From: Massilia mucilaginosa
Lineage (GTDB): Bacteria > Pseudomonadota > Gammaproteobacteria > Burkholderiales > Burkholderiaceae_D
DNA length: 64,000 nucleotides
Direction of reading: 5' to 3'
Assembly (NCBI RefSeq): GCF_011682145.1
Contig: NZ_WHJH01000011.1
Location: 62,001-126,000, forward strand
The notes beneath the pieces are model-generated. The model was not told the origin of the DNA. It did no database searches and saw only the letters and a list, made by a program, of their open reading frames with translations. Positions 26,401-36,307 of the stretch are shown one piece after another; position 1 is the stretch's first letter, and every line of letters begins with the position of its first letter. The position numbers were made by a program, and so were the translations under genes.

Positions 26401-28146
26401 ATCAAGATGGCGCAGGGCGCCAAGCCGGGCGAGGGCGGCCAGTTGCCGGGCCACAAAGTGACCGAATACATCGCCAGCCTGCGCTTCTCGGTGCCGGGCG
26501 TGGGCCTGATTTCGCCACCGCCGCACCACGATATCTATTCCATCGAAGATCTGGCGCAATTGATCCACGACCTGAAAAATGCCAATCCGCGCGCCTCGAT
26601 CTCGGTCAAGCTGGTCTCGGAAGTGGGTATCGGCACGGTCGCCGCAGGCGTGACCAAGGCCAAGGCCGACCACGTGGTCGTTGCCGGCCATGACGGCGGC
26701 ACGGGCGCATCGCCATTGTCGTCGGTCAAGCACGCCGGTACGCCGTGGGAACTCGGTCTGGCAGAGACGCAACAGACATTGGTGCTGAACGGCTTGCGCA
26801 GCCGTATCCGCGTGCAGGCCGATGGCCAGATGAAAACCGGGCGCGACGTCGTCATCGCCGCCATGCTCGGCGCCGACGAGATCGGCTTCGCCACGGCCCC
26901 GCTGGTGGTCGAAGGCTGCATCATGATGCGCAAATGCCACCTGAACACTTGTCCGGTCGGTGTGGCGACCCAGGACCCAATCCTGCGCGCCAAGTTCTCG
27001 GGCAAGCCTGAATACGTGGTGAACTATTTCTTCTTCGTCGCCGAAGAAGCGCGCCAGTTGATGGCCCAGCTCGGCATCCGCAGCTACGACGAACTGATCG
27101 GCCGGGTCGACCTGCTCGACAAATCGAAAGCCATCAGCCACTGGAAAGCCCGTGGCCTGGACTTTTCCAACATTTTCTACCAGCCGGAAGTGCCGGCCGG
27201 CGGCGCCGTGCGCCAGGTCGAAGAACAGGACCATGGCCTCGAAAAAGCCCTGGACCACAAGCTCATCGCCCAGGCCAAAGCGGCCCTGGAAAAAGGCGAG
27301 CGCGTCTCCTTTATCTCGCCGGTGCGCAACGTCAACCGCACCGTCGGCACCATGCTCTCGGGCGAAGTGGCCAAGCGCTACGGCCACGCCGGTTTGCCGG
27401 ACGACACCATCCACATCCAGCTACAAGGCACGGCCGGCCAGTCCGCCGCCGCCTTCCTGGCAGCCGGCATCACCCTGGACCTGGTGGGCGAGGGCAACGA
27501 TTACGTGGGCAAGGGCTTGTCGGGCGGACGCATCATCGTGCGTCCCAACACCGAATTCCGTGGCTGGGCGGTGGATAACATCATCGTCGGCAACACGGTG
27601 CTGTACGGCGCGATTGCCGGCGAAGCCTTCTTCAACGGCGTGGCGGGCGAACGCTTTGCCGTGCGCAACTCCGGCGCCACCGCGATTGTCGAAGGCTGCG
27701 GCGACCACGGCTGCGAATACATGACCGGCGGCACCGTCGTGGTGCTGGGCGCGACTGGCCGCAACTTTGCGGCGGGCATGTCGGGCGGCGTGGCCTATGT
27801 CTACGATCCGCTGGGCGACTTCGAGAAGAAATGCAACACCGCCATGGTCAATCTGGAGCGCGTGCTCAGCACCAAGGAGCAGGGCGACCGCGCCGGCTGG
27901 CACAGCCAGAGCCGCGCCAGCGATCCGGAATCGGACGAAGCCATCCTCAAGCGCCTGATCGAACGCCACTTCAAGCACACGGGCTCGACCCGCGCGCGCA
28001 ACCTGCTGGACGACTGGGCGACAGGCCGCGCCAAGTTCGTCAAAGTCTTCCCGACCGAATACAAGCGGGCGCTGGAAGAACTGCACAACAGCAGCATGGA
28101 AGAAGCGAACGACAAGATCGATACGGTCGCCAAGATCGCTGCCTAA
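23410..28146 (+). CDS. gltB: glutamate synthase large subunit (NADPH type)
   Basis: 1578 aa from the ATG at 23410, chosen because GGAG lies 7 nt upstream; ATGs at 23371 and 23404 are in frame. It makes glutamate from glutamine and 2-oxoglutarate. Order: short propeptide, glutaminase nucleophile Cys16 ([11 protein letters not shown]), GATase2 domain, central domain, FMN domain with GGEDPFRYT...[12 protein letters not shown] and [17 protein letters not shown], the 3Fe-4S cysteines C1170/C1176/C1181 ([16 protein letters not shown]), and the C-terminal GXGXG beta-helix ([16 protein letters not shown]). Full length. It forms the GltBD complex with the next gene. Confidence 0.97.
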   Translation: MIAQGMYDPSNEHDACGVGFIAHIKGNKSHSIIEQGLLILKNLDHRGAVGADKLMGDGAGILIQIPDQYFRDEMAKQGVELPPPGEYGVGMVFLPKENASRIACEQEIERAVRIEGQVVLGWRNVPLDDTMPMSPTVRGKEPVIRQIFIGRGPDIMVTDALERKLYVIRKSSGHAIQALKLLHGKEFFVPSMSARTIVYKGLLLADQVGVYYKDLQDPRCISALALVHQRFSTNTFPEWPLAHPYRLIAHNGEINTVKGNFNWMRAREGVMKSAVLGDDLQKLFPLIYEGQSDTACFDNALELLIMAGYPIAQAMMMMIPEAWENHTMMDDNRRAFYEYHAAMMEPWDGPAAMAFTDGRHIGGTLDRNGLRPARYIVTDDDLVVMASESGVLPIPESKIIQKWRLQPGKMFLIDLEAGRIIDDKELKDTYANAKPYKAWINSVRIKLNEIKLKESQLGHNRAKDGTLAQGEKAPATVLDRQQAFGYTQEDLKFLMAPMAVLGEEATGSMGNDSPLAVMSNKLKPLYNYFKQLFAQVTNPPIDPIREAMVMSLVSFIGPKPNLLDTNNVNPPMRLEVSQPVLGFDDMARLRNISAHTGGKFKSYELNICYPVAWGKEGIEASLASLCAEAVDAVKSGHNILIVSDRAVSAEQVAIPALLATSTVHQHLVARGLRASTGLVVETGSARETHHFALLAGYGAEAVHPYLAMETLIELAQGMSGEMSGETAIYNYTKAVGKGLMKVMSKMGISTYMSYCGAQIFEVIGLNKSLVDKYFKGTSSNVEGIGVFEVAEEALRLHTLAFGNDPLLLDALDAGGEYAFRVRGEEHMWTPDAIAKLQHSTRSNNFSSYKEYAQIINDQSRRHLTLRGLFEFKLDPTKAIALDEVEPAKEIVKRFATGAMSMGSISTEAHATLAIALNRIGGKSNTGEGGEDPFRYTKELKGIKIKQGETMASVIGEQNVVVDIPLQEGDSLRSRIKQVASGRFGVTAEYLNSADQIQIKMAQGAKPGEGGQLPGHKVTEYIASLRFSVPGVGLISPPPHHDIYSIEDLAQLIHDLKNANPRASISVKLVSEVGIGTVAAGVTKAKADHVVVAGHDGGTGASPLSSVKHAGTPWELGLAETQQTLVLNGLRSRIRVQADGQMKTGRDVVIAAMLGADEIGFATAPLVVEGCIMMRKCHLNTCPVGVATQDPILRAKFSGKPEYVVNYFFFVAEEARQLMAQLGIRSYDELIGRVDLLDKSKAISHWKARGLDFSNIFYQPEVPAGGAVRQVEEQDHGLEKALDHKLIAQAKAALEKGERVSFISPVRNVNRTVGTMLSGEVAKRYGHAGLPDDTIHIQLQGTAGQSAAAFLAAGITLDLVGEGNDYVGKGLSGGRIIVRPNTEFRGWAVDNIIVGNTVLYGAIAGEAFFNGVAGERFAVRNSGATAIVEGCGDHGCEYMTGGTVVVLGATGRNFAAGMSGGVAYVYDPLGDFEKKCNTAMVNLERVLSTKEQGDRAGWHSQSRASDPESDEAILKRLIERHFKHTGSTRARNLLDDWATGRAKFVKVFPTEYKRALEELHNSSMEEANDKIDTVAKIAA

Positions 28147-28155
28147 GACAGTCCG

Positions 28156-28176
28156 GGCGGGCACCAGGTGCCCGCC
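28156..28176 (+). other. strong hairpin between gltB and gltD
   Basis: GGCGGGCACC-A-GGTGCCCGCC: perfect 10-bp inverted arms (9-bp stem with a CAG loop). No T tract follows, so it is not a classic terminator. It could tune the ratio of the two subunits or stabilise the upstream message. Confidence 0.6.
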
Positions 28177-28200
28177 GCATAGAACACAAGGAAAAACATC

Positions 28201-29664
28201 GTGGGTAAAATCACCGGCTTCATGGAATTCAAGCGTCAGGACGAGGGCTATCTCGAGCCTGCGGCGCGCGTCAAGAACTACAAGGAATTCGTTCTCCACC
28301 TGAGCGACCCGCAAGCGAAGGTGCAGGCGGCGCGCTGCATGGATTGCGGCATCCCTTTCTGCAACAGCGGCTGTCCCGTCAACAACATCATCCCCGACTG
28401 GAACGACCTGGTCTTTCACGGCAACTACCGCGCCGCATTGGAAAACCTGCACTCGACCAATAACTTCCCCGAATTCACCGGCAGGGTTTGTCCCGCGCCA
28501 TGCGAGTCGGCCTGTACGCTCGGCATCATCAACGACCCGGTCGGCATCAAATCGATCGAGCACAAGATCATCGACACCGGCTGGGAGCACGGCTGGGTGG
28601 TGCCGCAGCCGCCGGAAAAACTGAGCGGCAAGAAAGTGGCGATCATCGGCTCCGGTCCGGCCGGCCTGGCGGCGGCGCAGCAACTGGCGCGCGTCGGCCA
28701 TGCCGTCACCGTGTTCGAGAAAAGCGACCGCATCGGCGGCCTGCTGCGCTACGGCATTCCCGACTTCAAGATGGAAAAGAGCCACATCGACCTGCGGGTC
28801 AAGCAGATGGAAGCCGAAGGCGTGACCTTCCGTACCAGCGTGCTGGTCGGCAAAGACTTCCCGGCCTCGGTCAACAACTGGGCCAAGGAAACGATTTTCC
28901 CGGAAGACCTGGCAAACGACTTCGACGCCATCGTCATGGCTGGCGGCGCCGAACAGCCGCGCGACTTGCCGGTGCCTGGGCGCGAGCTCAAGGGCGTGCA
29001 TTTCGCCATGGACTTCCTGCCGCTGCAAAACAAGGTCAACGCCGGCGACAAGCTCAAGGACCAGATCAAGGCCAGCGGCAAGAATGTGGTCGTGATCGGC
29101 GGCGGCGATACCGGGTCGGACTGCGTCGGCACCTCGAACCGCCACGGCGCCGCCTCGGTGGCCCAGTTCGAACTGATGCCGCAGCCGCCCGAGCAGGAAA
29201 ACAAGCCGCTGGTGTGGCCGTACTGGCCGACCAAGCTGCGCACCTCGTCCTCGCACGAAGAAGGCTGCGAGCGCGACTGGGCGGTGGCGACCAAGCGTTT
29301 CGAAGGCAAGGGCGGCAAGGTCGAGAAGCTGATCGCCTGCCGTGTCGAATGGAAAGACGGCAAGATGATCGAAGTGCCGAATTCCGAATTCGAGATGAAG
29401 GCCGACCTGGTGCTGCTGGCGATGGGCTTTGTCTCGCCGGTGCAGCAGGTGCTGGACGCCTTCGGCGTGGAGAAGGATGCGCGCGGCAACGCCAAGGCCA
29501 CGACCGATGGGGACGGCTGCTACGCCACGTCGGTGCCGAAGGTATTCGTCGCCGGCGACATGCGCCGTGGGCAGTCGCTGGTCGTGTGGGCGATCCGCGA
29601 AGGCCGCCAGTGCGCCCGTGCCGTCGACGAATTCCTGATGGGCGAATCCGTCCTCCCCCGCTAA
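28201..29664 (+). CDS. gltD: glutamate synthase small subunit
   Basis: 487 aa with a GTG start and AGGA about 10 nt upstream. Transfers electrons from NADPH through FAD and Fe-S clusters to GltB. N-terminal Fe-S cysteines are in [16 protein letters not shown] and [12 protein letters not shown]. The FAD-binding [14 protein letters not shown] and NADPH-binding [16 protein letters not shown] are intact, as is the ending [22 protein letters not shown]. It lies 54 nt downstream of gltB in the same operon. Confidence 0.97.
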   Translation: MGKITGFMEFKRQDEGYLEPAARVKNYKEFVLHLSDPQAKVQAARCMDCGIPFCNSGCPVNNIIPDWNDLVFHGNYRAALENLHSTNNFPEFTGRVCPAPCESACTLGIINDPVGIKSIEHKIIDTGWEHGWVVPQPPEKLSGKKVAIIGSGPAGLAAAQQLARVGHAVTVFEKSDRIGGLLRYGIPDFKMEKSHIDLRVKQMEAEGVTFRTSVLVGKDFPASVNNWAKETIFPEDLANDFDAIVMAGGAEQPRDLPVPGRELKGVHFAMDFLPLQNKVNAGDKLKDQIKASGKNVVVIGGGDTGSDCVGTSNRHGAASVAQFELMPQPPEQENKPLVWPYWPTKLRTSSSHEEGCERDWAVATKRFEGKGGKVEKLIACRVEWKDGKMIEVPNSEFEMKADLVLLAMGFVSPVQQVLDAFGVEKDARGNAKATTDGDGCYATSVPKVFVAGDMRRGQSLVVWAIREGRQCARAVDEFLMGESVLPR

Positions 29665-29672
29665 AACCACCG

Positions 29673-29841
29673 GTGTCAGGTCTGACATTCGGACACGAGC
29701 CGAGCCTTCAACCCCGGTGTCAGGTCTGACATTCGGACACGAGCTCAGCTTTAGAAAACCGCCATGCGATTTTTACAGCCGGGCCTGTGTCCGAATGTCA
29801 GACCTGACACCCGGCGAGTGTCCGAATGTCAGACCTGACAC
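29673..29841. repeat. four copies of a 24-bp repeat, two in each orientation
   Basis: Unit GTGTCAGGTCTGACATTCGG plus ACAC at 29673-29696 and 29717-29740 (direct), and its reverse complement at 29787-29810 and 29818-29841. All four appear identical. Each unit contains the perfect palindrome TGTCAG-GT-CTGACA and ends in GTGTC/GACAC. The head-to-head pairs could fold into a large cruciform or a long RNA stem after gltD. Confidence 0.9.
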
Positions 29842-29884
29842 CCGGCGAGACACCCGGCGAGACACCCGGCGAGACACCCGGCGA
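29837..29884. repeat. 12-bp tandem repeat, four units
   Basis: GACACCCGGCGA repeated four times without a break at 29837-29884. The first unit overlaps the last 24-bp copy. The unit also appears once between the third and fourth 24-bp copies. Confidence 0.9.
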
Positions 29885-29897
29885 AGTGTCTCTTTTT
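29873..29897 (+). terminator. hairpin plus T-run after the repeats
   Basis: GACAC-CCGGCGAA-GTGTC followed by TCTTTTTT. A short stem with a T tract, the likely end of the gltBD transcript. Confidence 0.5.
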
Positions 29898-30150
29898 TCA
29901 CCTATTTCCACGCTGTTGTATGCATGAAGTAATGTAAAGTTACATAAACGCATTGTTGGGCCGGAGTAATAAGTCCGCCTTCGAACCAATTCCTTCCGCA
30001 CCGCTATCCCAGCAAAAACAAGGACTTAGCCTCGAAAATATCTGACCCGCCGTTCAGTAGTGTTGTATTCTGACCTCGGGCACCCATGCTGGATCGGGGG
30101 CCTCTCAGCAGAGATTGCCCTTTCTGCACTACAATACGCCATTCCCAAAT

Positions 30151-30966
30151 ATGAACAGCGCCGTGTCTAATCTTGTCGAAATCCGCGATCTACATTTTTC
30201 TTACGGCGACCGTTCGATCTTGTCGAACCTCCGGATGGACTTCCCACGCGGTAAGGTCGTGGCCGTCATGGGCGGTTCCGGCTGTGGCAAGACCACGGTG
30301 CTGCGCCTGATCGGCGGCCAGATCCGCCCGCAAAAGGGCTTCGTCAGCGTCGCCGGCGAAACCGTCCACGAACTCGATACCGATAATCTGTACCGCCTGC
30401 GCCGCAAAATGGGCATGCTGTTCCAGTTCGGCGCCCTGTTCACCGACTTGACCGTCTTCGAAAACGTCGCCTTCCCGCTGCGCGAACATACCGACCTGCC
30501 CGAAGAGCTGATCCGCGACCTGGTGCTGCTCAAGCTCAACGCGGTCGGCCTGCGCAATGCCGCCAGGCTGAAACCGGCCGAGATTTCCGGCGGCATGGCG
30601 CGCCGCGTGGCCGTGGCCCGCGCCGTCGCGCTCGACCCGGAACTGATCATGTACGACGAGCCCTTCGCCGGCCTCGATCCGATTTCGATGGGCGTTACCG
30701 CCAACCTGATCCGCAGGCTCAACGATGCACTCGGCTCCACCTCGATCCTGGTGTCGCACGATGTGCACGAGTGCTTCGCGATCGCTGATTATGTGTACTT
30801 TATGTCCGCTGGGAAGATTGTTGCCCAGGGTACGCCGGCCGACATGCGCGTGTCCGACGACCCTTACGTCAAGCAGTTCGTCAACGCCGCGCCCGATGGC
30901 CCCGTGCCGTTCCACTATCCCGGCAAGTCGCTGGCCGAGGACCTGGGCCTGGGAGAGCGCAAGTGA
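30151..30966 (+). CDS. mlaF: Mla phospholipid transporter ATPase
   Basis: 271 aa from MNSAVSNLVEIRDLHFSYGD. Walker A GGSGCGKTT at 41-49, ABC signature EISGGMARRVAVARA, Walker B LIMYDEPFAGLDP, and an H-loop in ILVSHDVHE. Energises the MlaFEDB inner-membrane complex that moves phospholipids between membranes and keeps the outer membrane asymmetric. First gene of the mla run; the mlaE GTG overlaps its stop by 4 nt. About 250 bp of non-coding DNA precede it after the gltBD repeats. Confidence 0.95.
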   Translation: MNSAVSNLVEIRDLHFSYGDRSILSNLRMDFPRGKVVAVMGGSGCGKTTVLRLIGGQIRPQKGFVSVAGETVHELDTDNLYRLRRKMGMLFQFGALFTDLTVFENVAFPLREHTDLPEELIRDLVLLKLNAVGLRNAARLKPAEISGGMARRVAVARAVALDPELIMYDEPFAGLDPISMGVTANLIRRLNDALGSTSILVSHDVHECFAIADYVYFMSAGKIVAQGTPADMRVSDDPYVKQFVNAAPDGPVPFHYPGKSLAEDLGLGERK

Positions 30967-31742
30967 TCGCTAACTTCTTCGGCGCCGTCGGCCAGTCCGT
31001 GCGCGAAAACATCGCCAGCGTCGGTTTCGCGACCCGCTCCTTCTTCACCCTGCTGGGCGTGACCCCGGGCGCGCTGCGCCGTCCGGGCCTCATTTCCGAG
31101 CAGATTCACTTCATCGGCAATCATTCGCTGGTGATCATCATCGTCTCCGGCTTGTTCGTCGGCATGGTGCTCGGCCTGCAGGGTTACATTACCCTCACGC
31201 CCTACGGCGCCGAACAGAAGCTCGGCCAGGTGGTCGCGCTGGCGCTGGTGCGCGAACTCGGGCCGGTCGTGACCGCCCTGCTGTTCGCCGGCCGCGCCGG
31301 GACCTCGCTGACCGCGCAAATCGGTTTGATGAAAGCCGGCGAGCAACTCTCGGCCATGGAAATGATGGCGATTAACCCGGTGCAGCGCGTGCTGGCGCCA
31401 CGTTTCTGGGCCGGCGTCATTGCGATGCCGATCCTCGGCACCATCTTCAGCGCCGTCGGCGTGCTTGGCGGCTACCTGGTCGGCGTGCAGCTGATCGGCG
31501 TCGACGAGGGCGCGTTCTGGTCGCAGATGCAAGCGAACGTGGATGTGCAGCATGATGTCGTCAACGGCATCATCAAGAGCTTCGTGTTCGGCATCGCCGT
31601 TACCTTTACCGCGCTGTTCCAGGGCTACCAGGCCCAGCCAACGCCGGAAGACGTGTCGCGCGCCACCACCCGTACCGTTGTGATCGCGTCGCTGACCGTG
31701 TGGGGTCTGGACTTCGTGATGACCGCGATAATGTTTAACTAA
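30963..31742 (+). CDS. mlaE: Mla phospholipid transporter permease
   Basis: 259 aa with a GTG start overlapping the mlaF stop. Multi-pass membrane protein of the MlaE/YrbE family: LVIIIVSGLFVGMVLGLQGY, then LVRELGPVVTALLFAGRAGT and EIGLMKAGEQLSAMEMM-like coupling segment (IGLMKAGEQLSAMEMMAINP), AVGVLGGYLVGVQLIG, and the typical end. The stop codon lies inside a tandemly repeated 15-bp unit. Confidence 0.95.
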   Translation: MIANFFGAVGQSVRENIASVGFATRSFFTLLGVTPGALRRPGLISEQIHFIGNHSLVIIIVSGLFVGMVLGLQGYITLTPYGAEQKLGQVVALALVRELGPVVTALLFAGRAGTSLTAQIGLMKAGEQLSAMEMMAINPVQRVLAPRFWAGVIAMPILGTIFSAVGVLGGYLVGVQLIGVDEGAFWSQMQANVDVQHDVVNGIIKSFVFGIAVTFTALFQGYQAQPTPEDVSRATTRTVVIASLTVWGLDFVMTAIMFN

Positions 31743-31762
31743 ATACCGTTTAACTAAATACC
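31733..31762. repeat. 15-bp tandem repeat at the end of mlaE
   Basis: GTTTAACTAAATACC occurs twice exactly (31733-31747, 31748-31762), followed by a decayed third unit (GTTCAACTATTG). The mlaE TAA is in the first unit. Confidence 0.85.
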
Positions 31763-31819
31763 GTTCAACTATTGAATCTGGCGGCACACAGCGCCGCATA
31801 ACACGAGTTAGGAAATCAA

Positions 31820-32287
31820 ATGCATCGTAAATCCATCGACGTCTGGGTCGGCCTGTTTGTTCTGCTGGGTCTGGCAGCGCTGCTGTTCCTCGCCCTCAAG
31901 GCCGGCAATATGAGTACATTGTCGTTCGGCAAGACCTATCTGGTCCAGGCCAAGTTCGACAATATCGGCGGGCTCAAGCCGCAGGCACCGGTGAAAAGCG
32001 CCGGTGTGGTGGTCGGGCGCGTGGGCGATATCAAGTTTGATGACAAAACTTATCAGGCGCTGGTAACCTTGGAATTGGAGACGGGCTATAACTTCCCGAA
32101 AGATAGCTCGCTCAAAATCCTCACTGCCGGCCTGCTCGGTGAACAGTACATCGGTATTCAGGCAGGTAACGACGATGCCAACAAGCTGGTCAATGGTGAC
32201 CGGATCACCACGACCCAATCTGCCACCGTGCTGGAAGACCTGATTAATCAGTTCATCTACAGCAAGGCGGCTGACGGAAAGGAATAA
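31820..32287 (+). CDS. mlaD: Mla periplasmic MCE-domain lipid-binding protein
   Basis: 155 aa. One N-terminal membrane anchor (VWVGLFVLLGLAALLFLALKA, about residues 8-28), then an MCE domain with YLVQAKFDNIGGLKPQAPVKSAGVVVGRV and LKILTAGLLGEQYIGIQAGN. Forms a hexameric ring on MlaFE that receives phospholipid from MlaC. The C-terminal helix (SATVLEDLINQFIYSKA) is as in the family. Confidence 0.95.
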   Translation: MHRKSIDVWVGLFVLLGLAALLFLALKAGNMSTLSFGKTYLVQAKFDNIGGLKPQAPVKSAGVVVGRVGDIKFDDKTYQALVTLELETGYNFPKDSSLKILTAGLLGEQYIGIQAGNDDANKLVNGDRITTTQSATVLEDLINQFIYSKAADGKE

Positions 32288-32292
32288 GAGCA

Positions 32293-33156
32293 ATGACATT
32301 CATGAAGCCGAACCGCGCCCCGACCTGGCGCGCCAGCGCTGCCGCCCTGGTGGCCATTGCCACCTTGAGCGGTTGCGCCACCAACAACCCGCGCGACCCG
32401 CTCGAGCCGTTCAACCGCACGATGTTCAAGTTGAACGACACCATCGACCAGGCCGCGCTGAAACCGGCCGCCACCGCCTACAAGAAGGTGTTGCCGAGCT
32501 TCGTGCAAACCGGCGTGAACAATTTCTTCGGCAACCTGTCCGATGTCTGGACCGGCGCTAACAACTTGATGCAAGGCAAGGGCGAGCAAGGCATGTCCGA
32601 CTGGACCCGCGTGGCGCTCAACTCCACCTTCGGCATCGGCGGCCTGTTCGATATCGCTTCCGAAGCGGGCCTCAAAAAGCACAACGAAGACTTCGGCCAG
32701 ACCCTCGGCTACTGGGGCGTGCCGAGCGGCCCGTACCTGATGTTGCCGCTGCTCGGTCCATCGACCGTGCGCGATACCTCCGGCCTGCCGGTCGACATGG
32801 CCGCCAACGGCTGGTCCCACGTCGATCCGTCCTCGACCCGCAACATCGGCACGGTGGTGCGCGTGATCGATGCGCGCGCCAACATCCTGGACGCCTCGAA
32901 CCTCATGGAAGAAGCCGCCCTCGACCGTTACGAATTCATCCGCGACGGCTTCCTGCAGCGCCGCCAGGGCCAGGTGTTCGATGGCGAAAGCTCGCGCAAG
33001 GCATTGAACGAGGCCAACGAAGGTCCGGCCGACGCGAAGAGCATCCGCGCCGCCTACGCCGACGACGCGCCGGCTAGCGATGCGGCCCCTGCGACGCCAG
33101 CGTCCACGCCGGCCCCTGCCGCACCGGCTGTGTCATCCGAAACGCCCTCGAAGTAG
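32293..33156 (+). CDS. mlaA: outer-membrane lipoprotein MlaA (VacJ)
   Basis: 287 aa. Signal peptide with lipobox L25-S-G-C28. The MlaA core follows: NPRDPLEPFNRTMFKLNDTIDQAALKPAATAYK, NNFFGNLSDVWTGANNLMQGK, NSTFGIGGLFDIASEAGL, and DFGQTLGYWGVPSGPYLMLPLLGPSTVRD. Sits in the outer membrane and removes surface-exposed phospholipids. A Pro/Ala-rich C-terminal tail of about 40 residues is longer than in enterobacteria. An in-frame ATG three codons in is an alternative start. Confidence 0.95.
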   Translation: MTFMKPNRAPTWRASAAALVAIATLSGCATNNPRDPLEPFNRTMFKLNDTIDQAALKPAATAYKKVLPSFVQTGVNNFFGNLSDVWTGANNLMQGKGEQGMSDWTRVALNSTFGIGGLFDIASEAGLKKHNEDFGQTLGYWGVPSGPYLMLPLLGPSTVRDTSGLPVDMAANGWSHVDPSSTRNIGTVVRVIDARANILDASNLMEEAALDRYEFIRDGFLQRRQGQVFDGESSRKALNEANEGPADAKSIRAAYADDAPASDAAPATPASTPAPAAPAVSSETPSK

Positions 33157-33167
33157 TTAACCGTTAA

Positions 33168-33193
33168 ACTGGGCTGTCAACGCACAGTCCAGT
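33168..33193 (+). other. intra-operon hairpin between mlaA and mlaC
   Basis: ACTGGGCTGT and ACAGTCCAGT pair over 10 positions (one G-U in RNA) around a 6-nt loop, 12 nt after the mlaA stop. No T-run. Possibly a message-processing or stability element. Confidence 0.5.
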
Positions 33194-33228
33194 ACGGGTA
33201 AAACACGCAACCTTTTCGAAAAGAGCTT

Positions 33229-33867
33229 ATGAAACTGATCAAACAACTTATCGCCCTCGCGACGGTGGCCGTTGCCACCAGCGCCATCGCCGCCGCCCCT
33301 GCCGAAGCACCGGACGCGCTCGTCAAACGCATCAGCGCCGACGTGATCGACACCGCCAAGACCGACAAGGATATCCAGGCCGGCAACCAGAAAAAGGTCA
33401 TGGACCTGGTCGAAAGCAAGATCTTGCCGCACGTTGACTTCATGCGCATGACCCAGCTGGCCGCCGGCCGCGCCTGGCGCGATGCCTCGCCCGAGCAGCA
33501 AAAGCAGCTCTCGAACGAGTTCCGCACCCTGCTGATCTTCACCTACTCGGGCGCGCTGTCGCAGATCAAGAATGAAACCGTCGAGTTCAAACCGCTGCGC
33601 GCCGCGCCGGAAGACAAGGAAGTCGAAGTGCGTTCGCAAGTGAACGTCGCCCGCGGCGAGCCTGTCACCCTCAACTATCGCCTGGCGCAAACCCCGGCCG
33701 GCTGGAAGATTTTCGACATCAACGTGCTGGGCGCGTGGCTGGTGGAAACCTACAAAGGCACGTTCGCGTCCGAAATCAACAAGTCCGGCATCGATGGCCT
33801 GATCAAGACCCTGGCCGAGCGCAACAAGAAGCTGGCCGCCAAGCCGCTGGCCAAGCCACTCAAATAG
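33229..33867 (+). CDS. mlaC: periplasmic phospholipid carrier MlaC
   Basis: 212 aa with a signal peptide (MKLIKQLIALATVAVATSAIA). MlaC/Ttg2D features: VMDLVESKILPHVDFMRMTQLAAGRAWRDAS, FRTLLIFTYSGALSQIKNETVEF and VNYRLAQTPAGWKIFDINVLGAWLVETYKGTF-like end. Shuttles phospholipid between MlaA in the outer membrane and MlaD in the inner membrane. Confidence 0.95.
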   Translation: MKLIKQLIALATVAVATSAIAAAPAEAPDALVKRISADVIDTAKTDKDIQAGNQKKVMDLVESKILPHVDFMRMTQLAAGRAWRDASPEQQKQLSNEFRTLLIFTYSGALSQIKNETVEFKPLRAAPEDKEVEVRSQVNVARGEPVTLNYRLAQTPAGWKIFDINVLGAWLVETYKGTFASEINKSGIDGLIKTLAERNKKLAAKPLAKPLK

Positions 33868-33868
33868 T

Positions 33869-33922
33869 ATGGTTCAAACCAACACCGTGGTTCAAACCAA
33901 CATCGTGGTTCAAACCAATAAG
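33869..33922 (+). repeat. 18-bp in-frame tandem repeat at the start of mlaB
   Basis: Three units of the form (A/G)TGGTTCAAACCAA-NA-N; copies 1 and 2 differ at two positions. Each encodes M/V-V-Q-T-N-x and starts with a possible start codon. Confidence 0.9.
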
Positions 33923-34201
33923 CTCGAGAACATCGATACCCTGACCGTGCACAACGCCAAGGCGGCACTGGTCCAGGGTTACGATGCGATCACGGCGGGT
34001 CAGACCGTGTTCGATTTCGGCTCCGTCAAGGTGGCCGATTCGTCCGCGGTCGCGGTCCTGCTCGCCTGGCAGCGCGCCGCGCGCAGCGCCGGCGTGGTGC
34101 TGTCCTATGTCAATCTTCCGGACAGCCTGAAAAGCCTGGCCGCGCTGTACGGCGTCGATGCCTTCCTGGTGGACACTCCCGCCAACCTGCACCACCATTG
34201 A
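33869..34201 (+). CDS. mlaB: STAS-domain protein MlaB
   Basis: 110 aa. STAS domain from about residue 20: LTVHNAKAALVQGYDAITAGQTVFDFGSVKVADSSAVAVLLAWQRAA. MlaB binds MlaF and is needed for complex assembly and activity. It starts 1 nt after the mlaC stop. The first 18 codons are three copies of an 18-bp unit, each beginning with ATG or GTG, so the real start could be 33869, 33887 or 33905. The repeated N-terminus (VVQTN units) is not part of the domain. Confidence 0.9.
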   Translation: MVQTNTVVQTNIVVQTNKLENIDTLTVHNAKAALVQGYDAITAGQTVFDFGSVKVADSSAVAVLLAWQRAARSAGVVLSYVNLPDSLKSLAALYGVDAFLVDTPANLHHH

Positions 34202-34211
34202 TCCTGCCTTT

Positions 34212-34233
34212 GGGGAGGCGCCCGCGCCTCTCC
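34212..34233 (+). other. GC-rich hairpin after mlaB
   Basis: GGGGAGGCGC-CC-GCGCCTCTCC, a 10-bp stem with one G-U, 10 nt after the mlaB stop. No T tract, so it is a weak terminator at best. It marks the end of the mla genes. Confidence 0.45.
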
Positions 34234-34282
34234 ACTCCCCCTGCCTGTAACTCCGGGCAACTCTGTTTCTCCCGATTTCCCC

Positions 34283-34288
34283 TATAAT
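34283..34288 (+). promoter_or_regulatory. possible -10 box of a promoter before the ABC transporter
   Basis: A consensus TATAAT 64 nt upstream of the ATPase start, in a 150-bp gap after the hairpin at 34212. No good -35 hexamer is visible at the usual spacing, so this is tentative. Confidence 0.35.
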
Positions 34289-34351
34289 TGACGGCTCACC
34301 CCGCAATGTCTCTGCATGCTGTATAGACATTTGCTCACCCAAAAAAGACGC

Positions 34352-35277
<926 letters not shown>

Positions 35278-35281
<4 letters not shown>

Positions 35282-36042
35282 ACATGTTTTCGGTGGGCTT
35301 CCAGACCCTGCTCTACAAGGAAATGCTGCGCTTCTGGAAGGTGGCCACGCAAACCGTGGCCGCGCCGGTCCTGACGGCCATGCTGTACCTGCTGATCTTC
35401 GGCCACGTGCTCGAAGGGCACGTCAACGTGCGCGGCGTGAACTACACCGCCTTCCTCATTCCCGGCCTGGTGATGATGAGCGTGCTGCAGAATTCCTTCG
35501 CCAACTCCTCGTCCTCGCTGATCCAGTCCAAGATCACCGGCAACCTGGTATTCATCCTGCTGCCGCCGCTGTCGCACTGGGAGATCCTGTCGGCCTACGT
35601 GCTGGCCTCCGTGGTGCGCGGCCTGACGGTCGGCGCCGGGGTGTTCATCGCCACCGTGTGGTTCGCCAAGCTGTCGTTTTCCGCGCCCCTGTGGATCCTG
35701 GCCTTTGCGCTGCTGGGCGCCGCGATCCTCGGCACCATGGGCGTCATCGCCGGCATCTGGGCCGAAAAATTCGACCAGCTGGCCGCGTTCCAGAACTTCC
35801 TGATCATGCCCGCCACGTTCTTGAGCGGCGTGTTCTACTCGATCCACTCGCTGCCGCCGTTCTGGCTCACCGTGTCGCATTTCAATCCGTTTTTCTACAT
35901 GATCGACGGCTTCCGTCACGGTTTCTTCGGCCAGTCCGACGTCTCGCCGTGGACCAGCCTTGCGATCGTGTCGGCCTTCTTCGCGGCCCTCGCGGGTATC
36001 GCCATCAACCTGCTCAAGCGCGGCTACAACCTGCGCCACTAA
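35278..36042 (+). CDS. ABC-2 type transporter permease (YadH-like)
   Basis: 254 aa with about six membrane segments. Family signatures: YKEMLRFWKVATQTVAAPVLTAMLYLLIFG, FLIPGLVMMSVLQNSFANSSSSL, and FLIMPATFLSGVFYSIHSLPPFW near the C-terminus. Start ATG overlaps the ATPase stop (ATGA). Confidence 0.93.
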
Positions 36043-36057
36043 TCAGAGGAACCTATC

Positions 36058-36294
36058 GTGGCTACCACACCAGAACTTATTCACGGCTACATCAGCGCCG
36101 GTCTCGAATGCACCCACCTTGAAGTGGACGGCGACGGCCAGCACTTCACCGCCGTCATCGTCTCGCCGGCGTTTGCCGGCAAGCGCCCGATCCAGCGCCA
36201 CCAGATCGTCTACGCTGTGCTGGGCGAGCGCATGCGCGAAGAAATCCACGCGCTGTCGATGAAAACGCTCACCCCAGAAGAATACCAAGGATAA
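36058..36294 (+). CDS. ibaG: BolA-family protein IbaG
   Basis: 78 aa with a GTG start after AGAGGA. BolA fold: [48 protein letters not shown], with the conserved His in RHQ. BolA proteins cooperate with monothiol glutaredoxins in Fe-S cluster handling; IbaG is the paralogue located near mla and murA in many proteobacteria. It ends 13 nt before murA. Confidence 0.92.
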   Translation: MATTPELIHGYISAGLECTHLEVDGDGQHFTAVIVSPAFAGKRPIQRHQIVYAVLGERMREEIHALSMKTLTPEEYQG

Positions 36295-36307
36295 AAGGAT
36301 AACAAGC

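Noticed and set aside
23368-29688. Long minus-strand open frames opposite gltB and gltD
   Set aside because: Same mirror-frame effect; composition is low-complexity and the plus-strand genes are certain.
29673-29884. Possible CRISPR array
   Set aside because: Repeats are in both orientations with irregular spacing, the 12-bp units are contiguous without spacers, and no cas genes are present.
29717-30001. Short open frames on both strands across the 24-bp/12-bp repeats
   Set aside because: They only translate the repeats (DTRRDTRR-like and GVSPGVSP-like), with no ribosome site; not credible genes.
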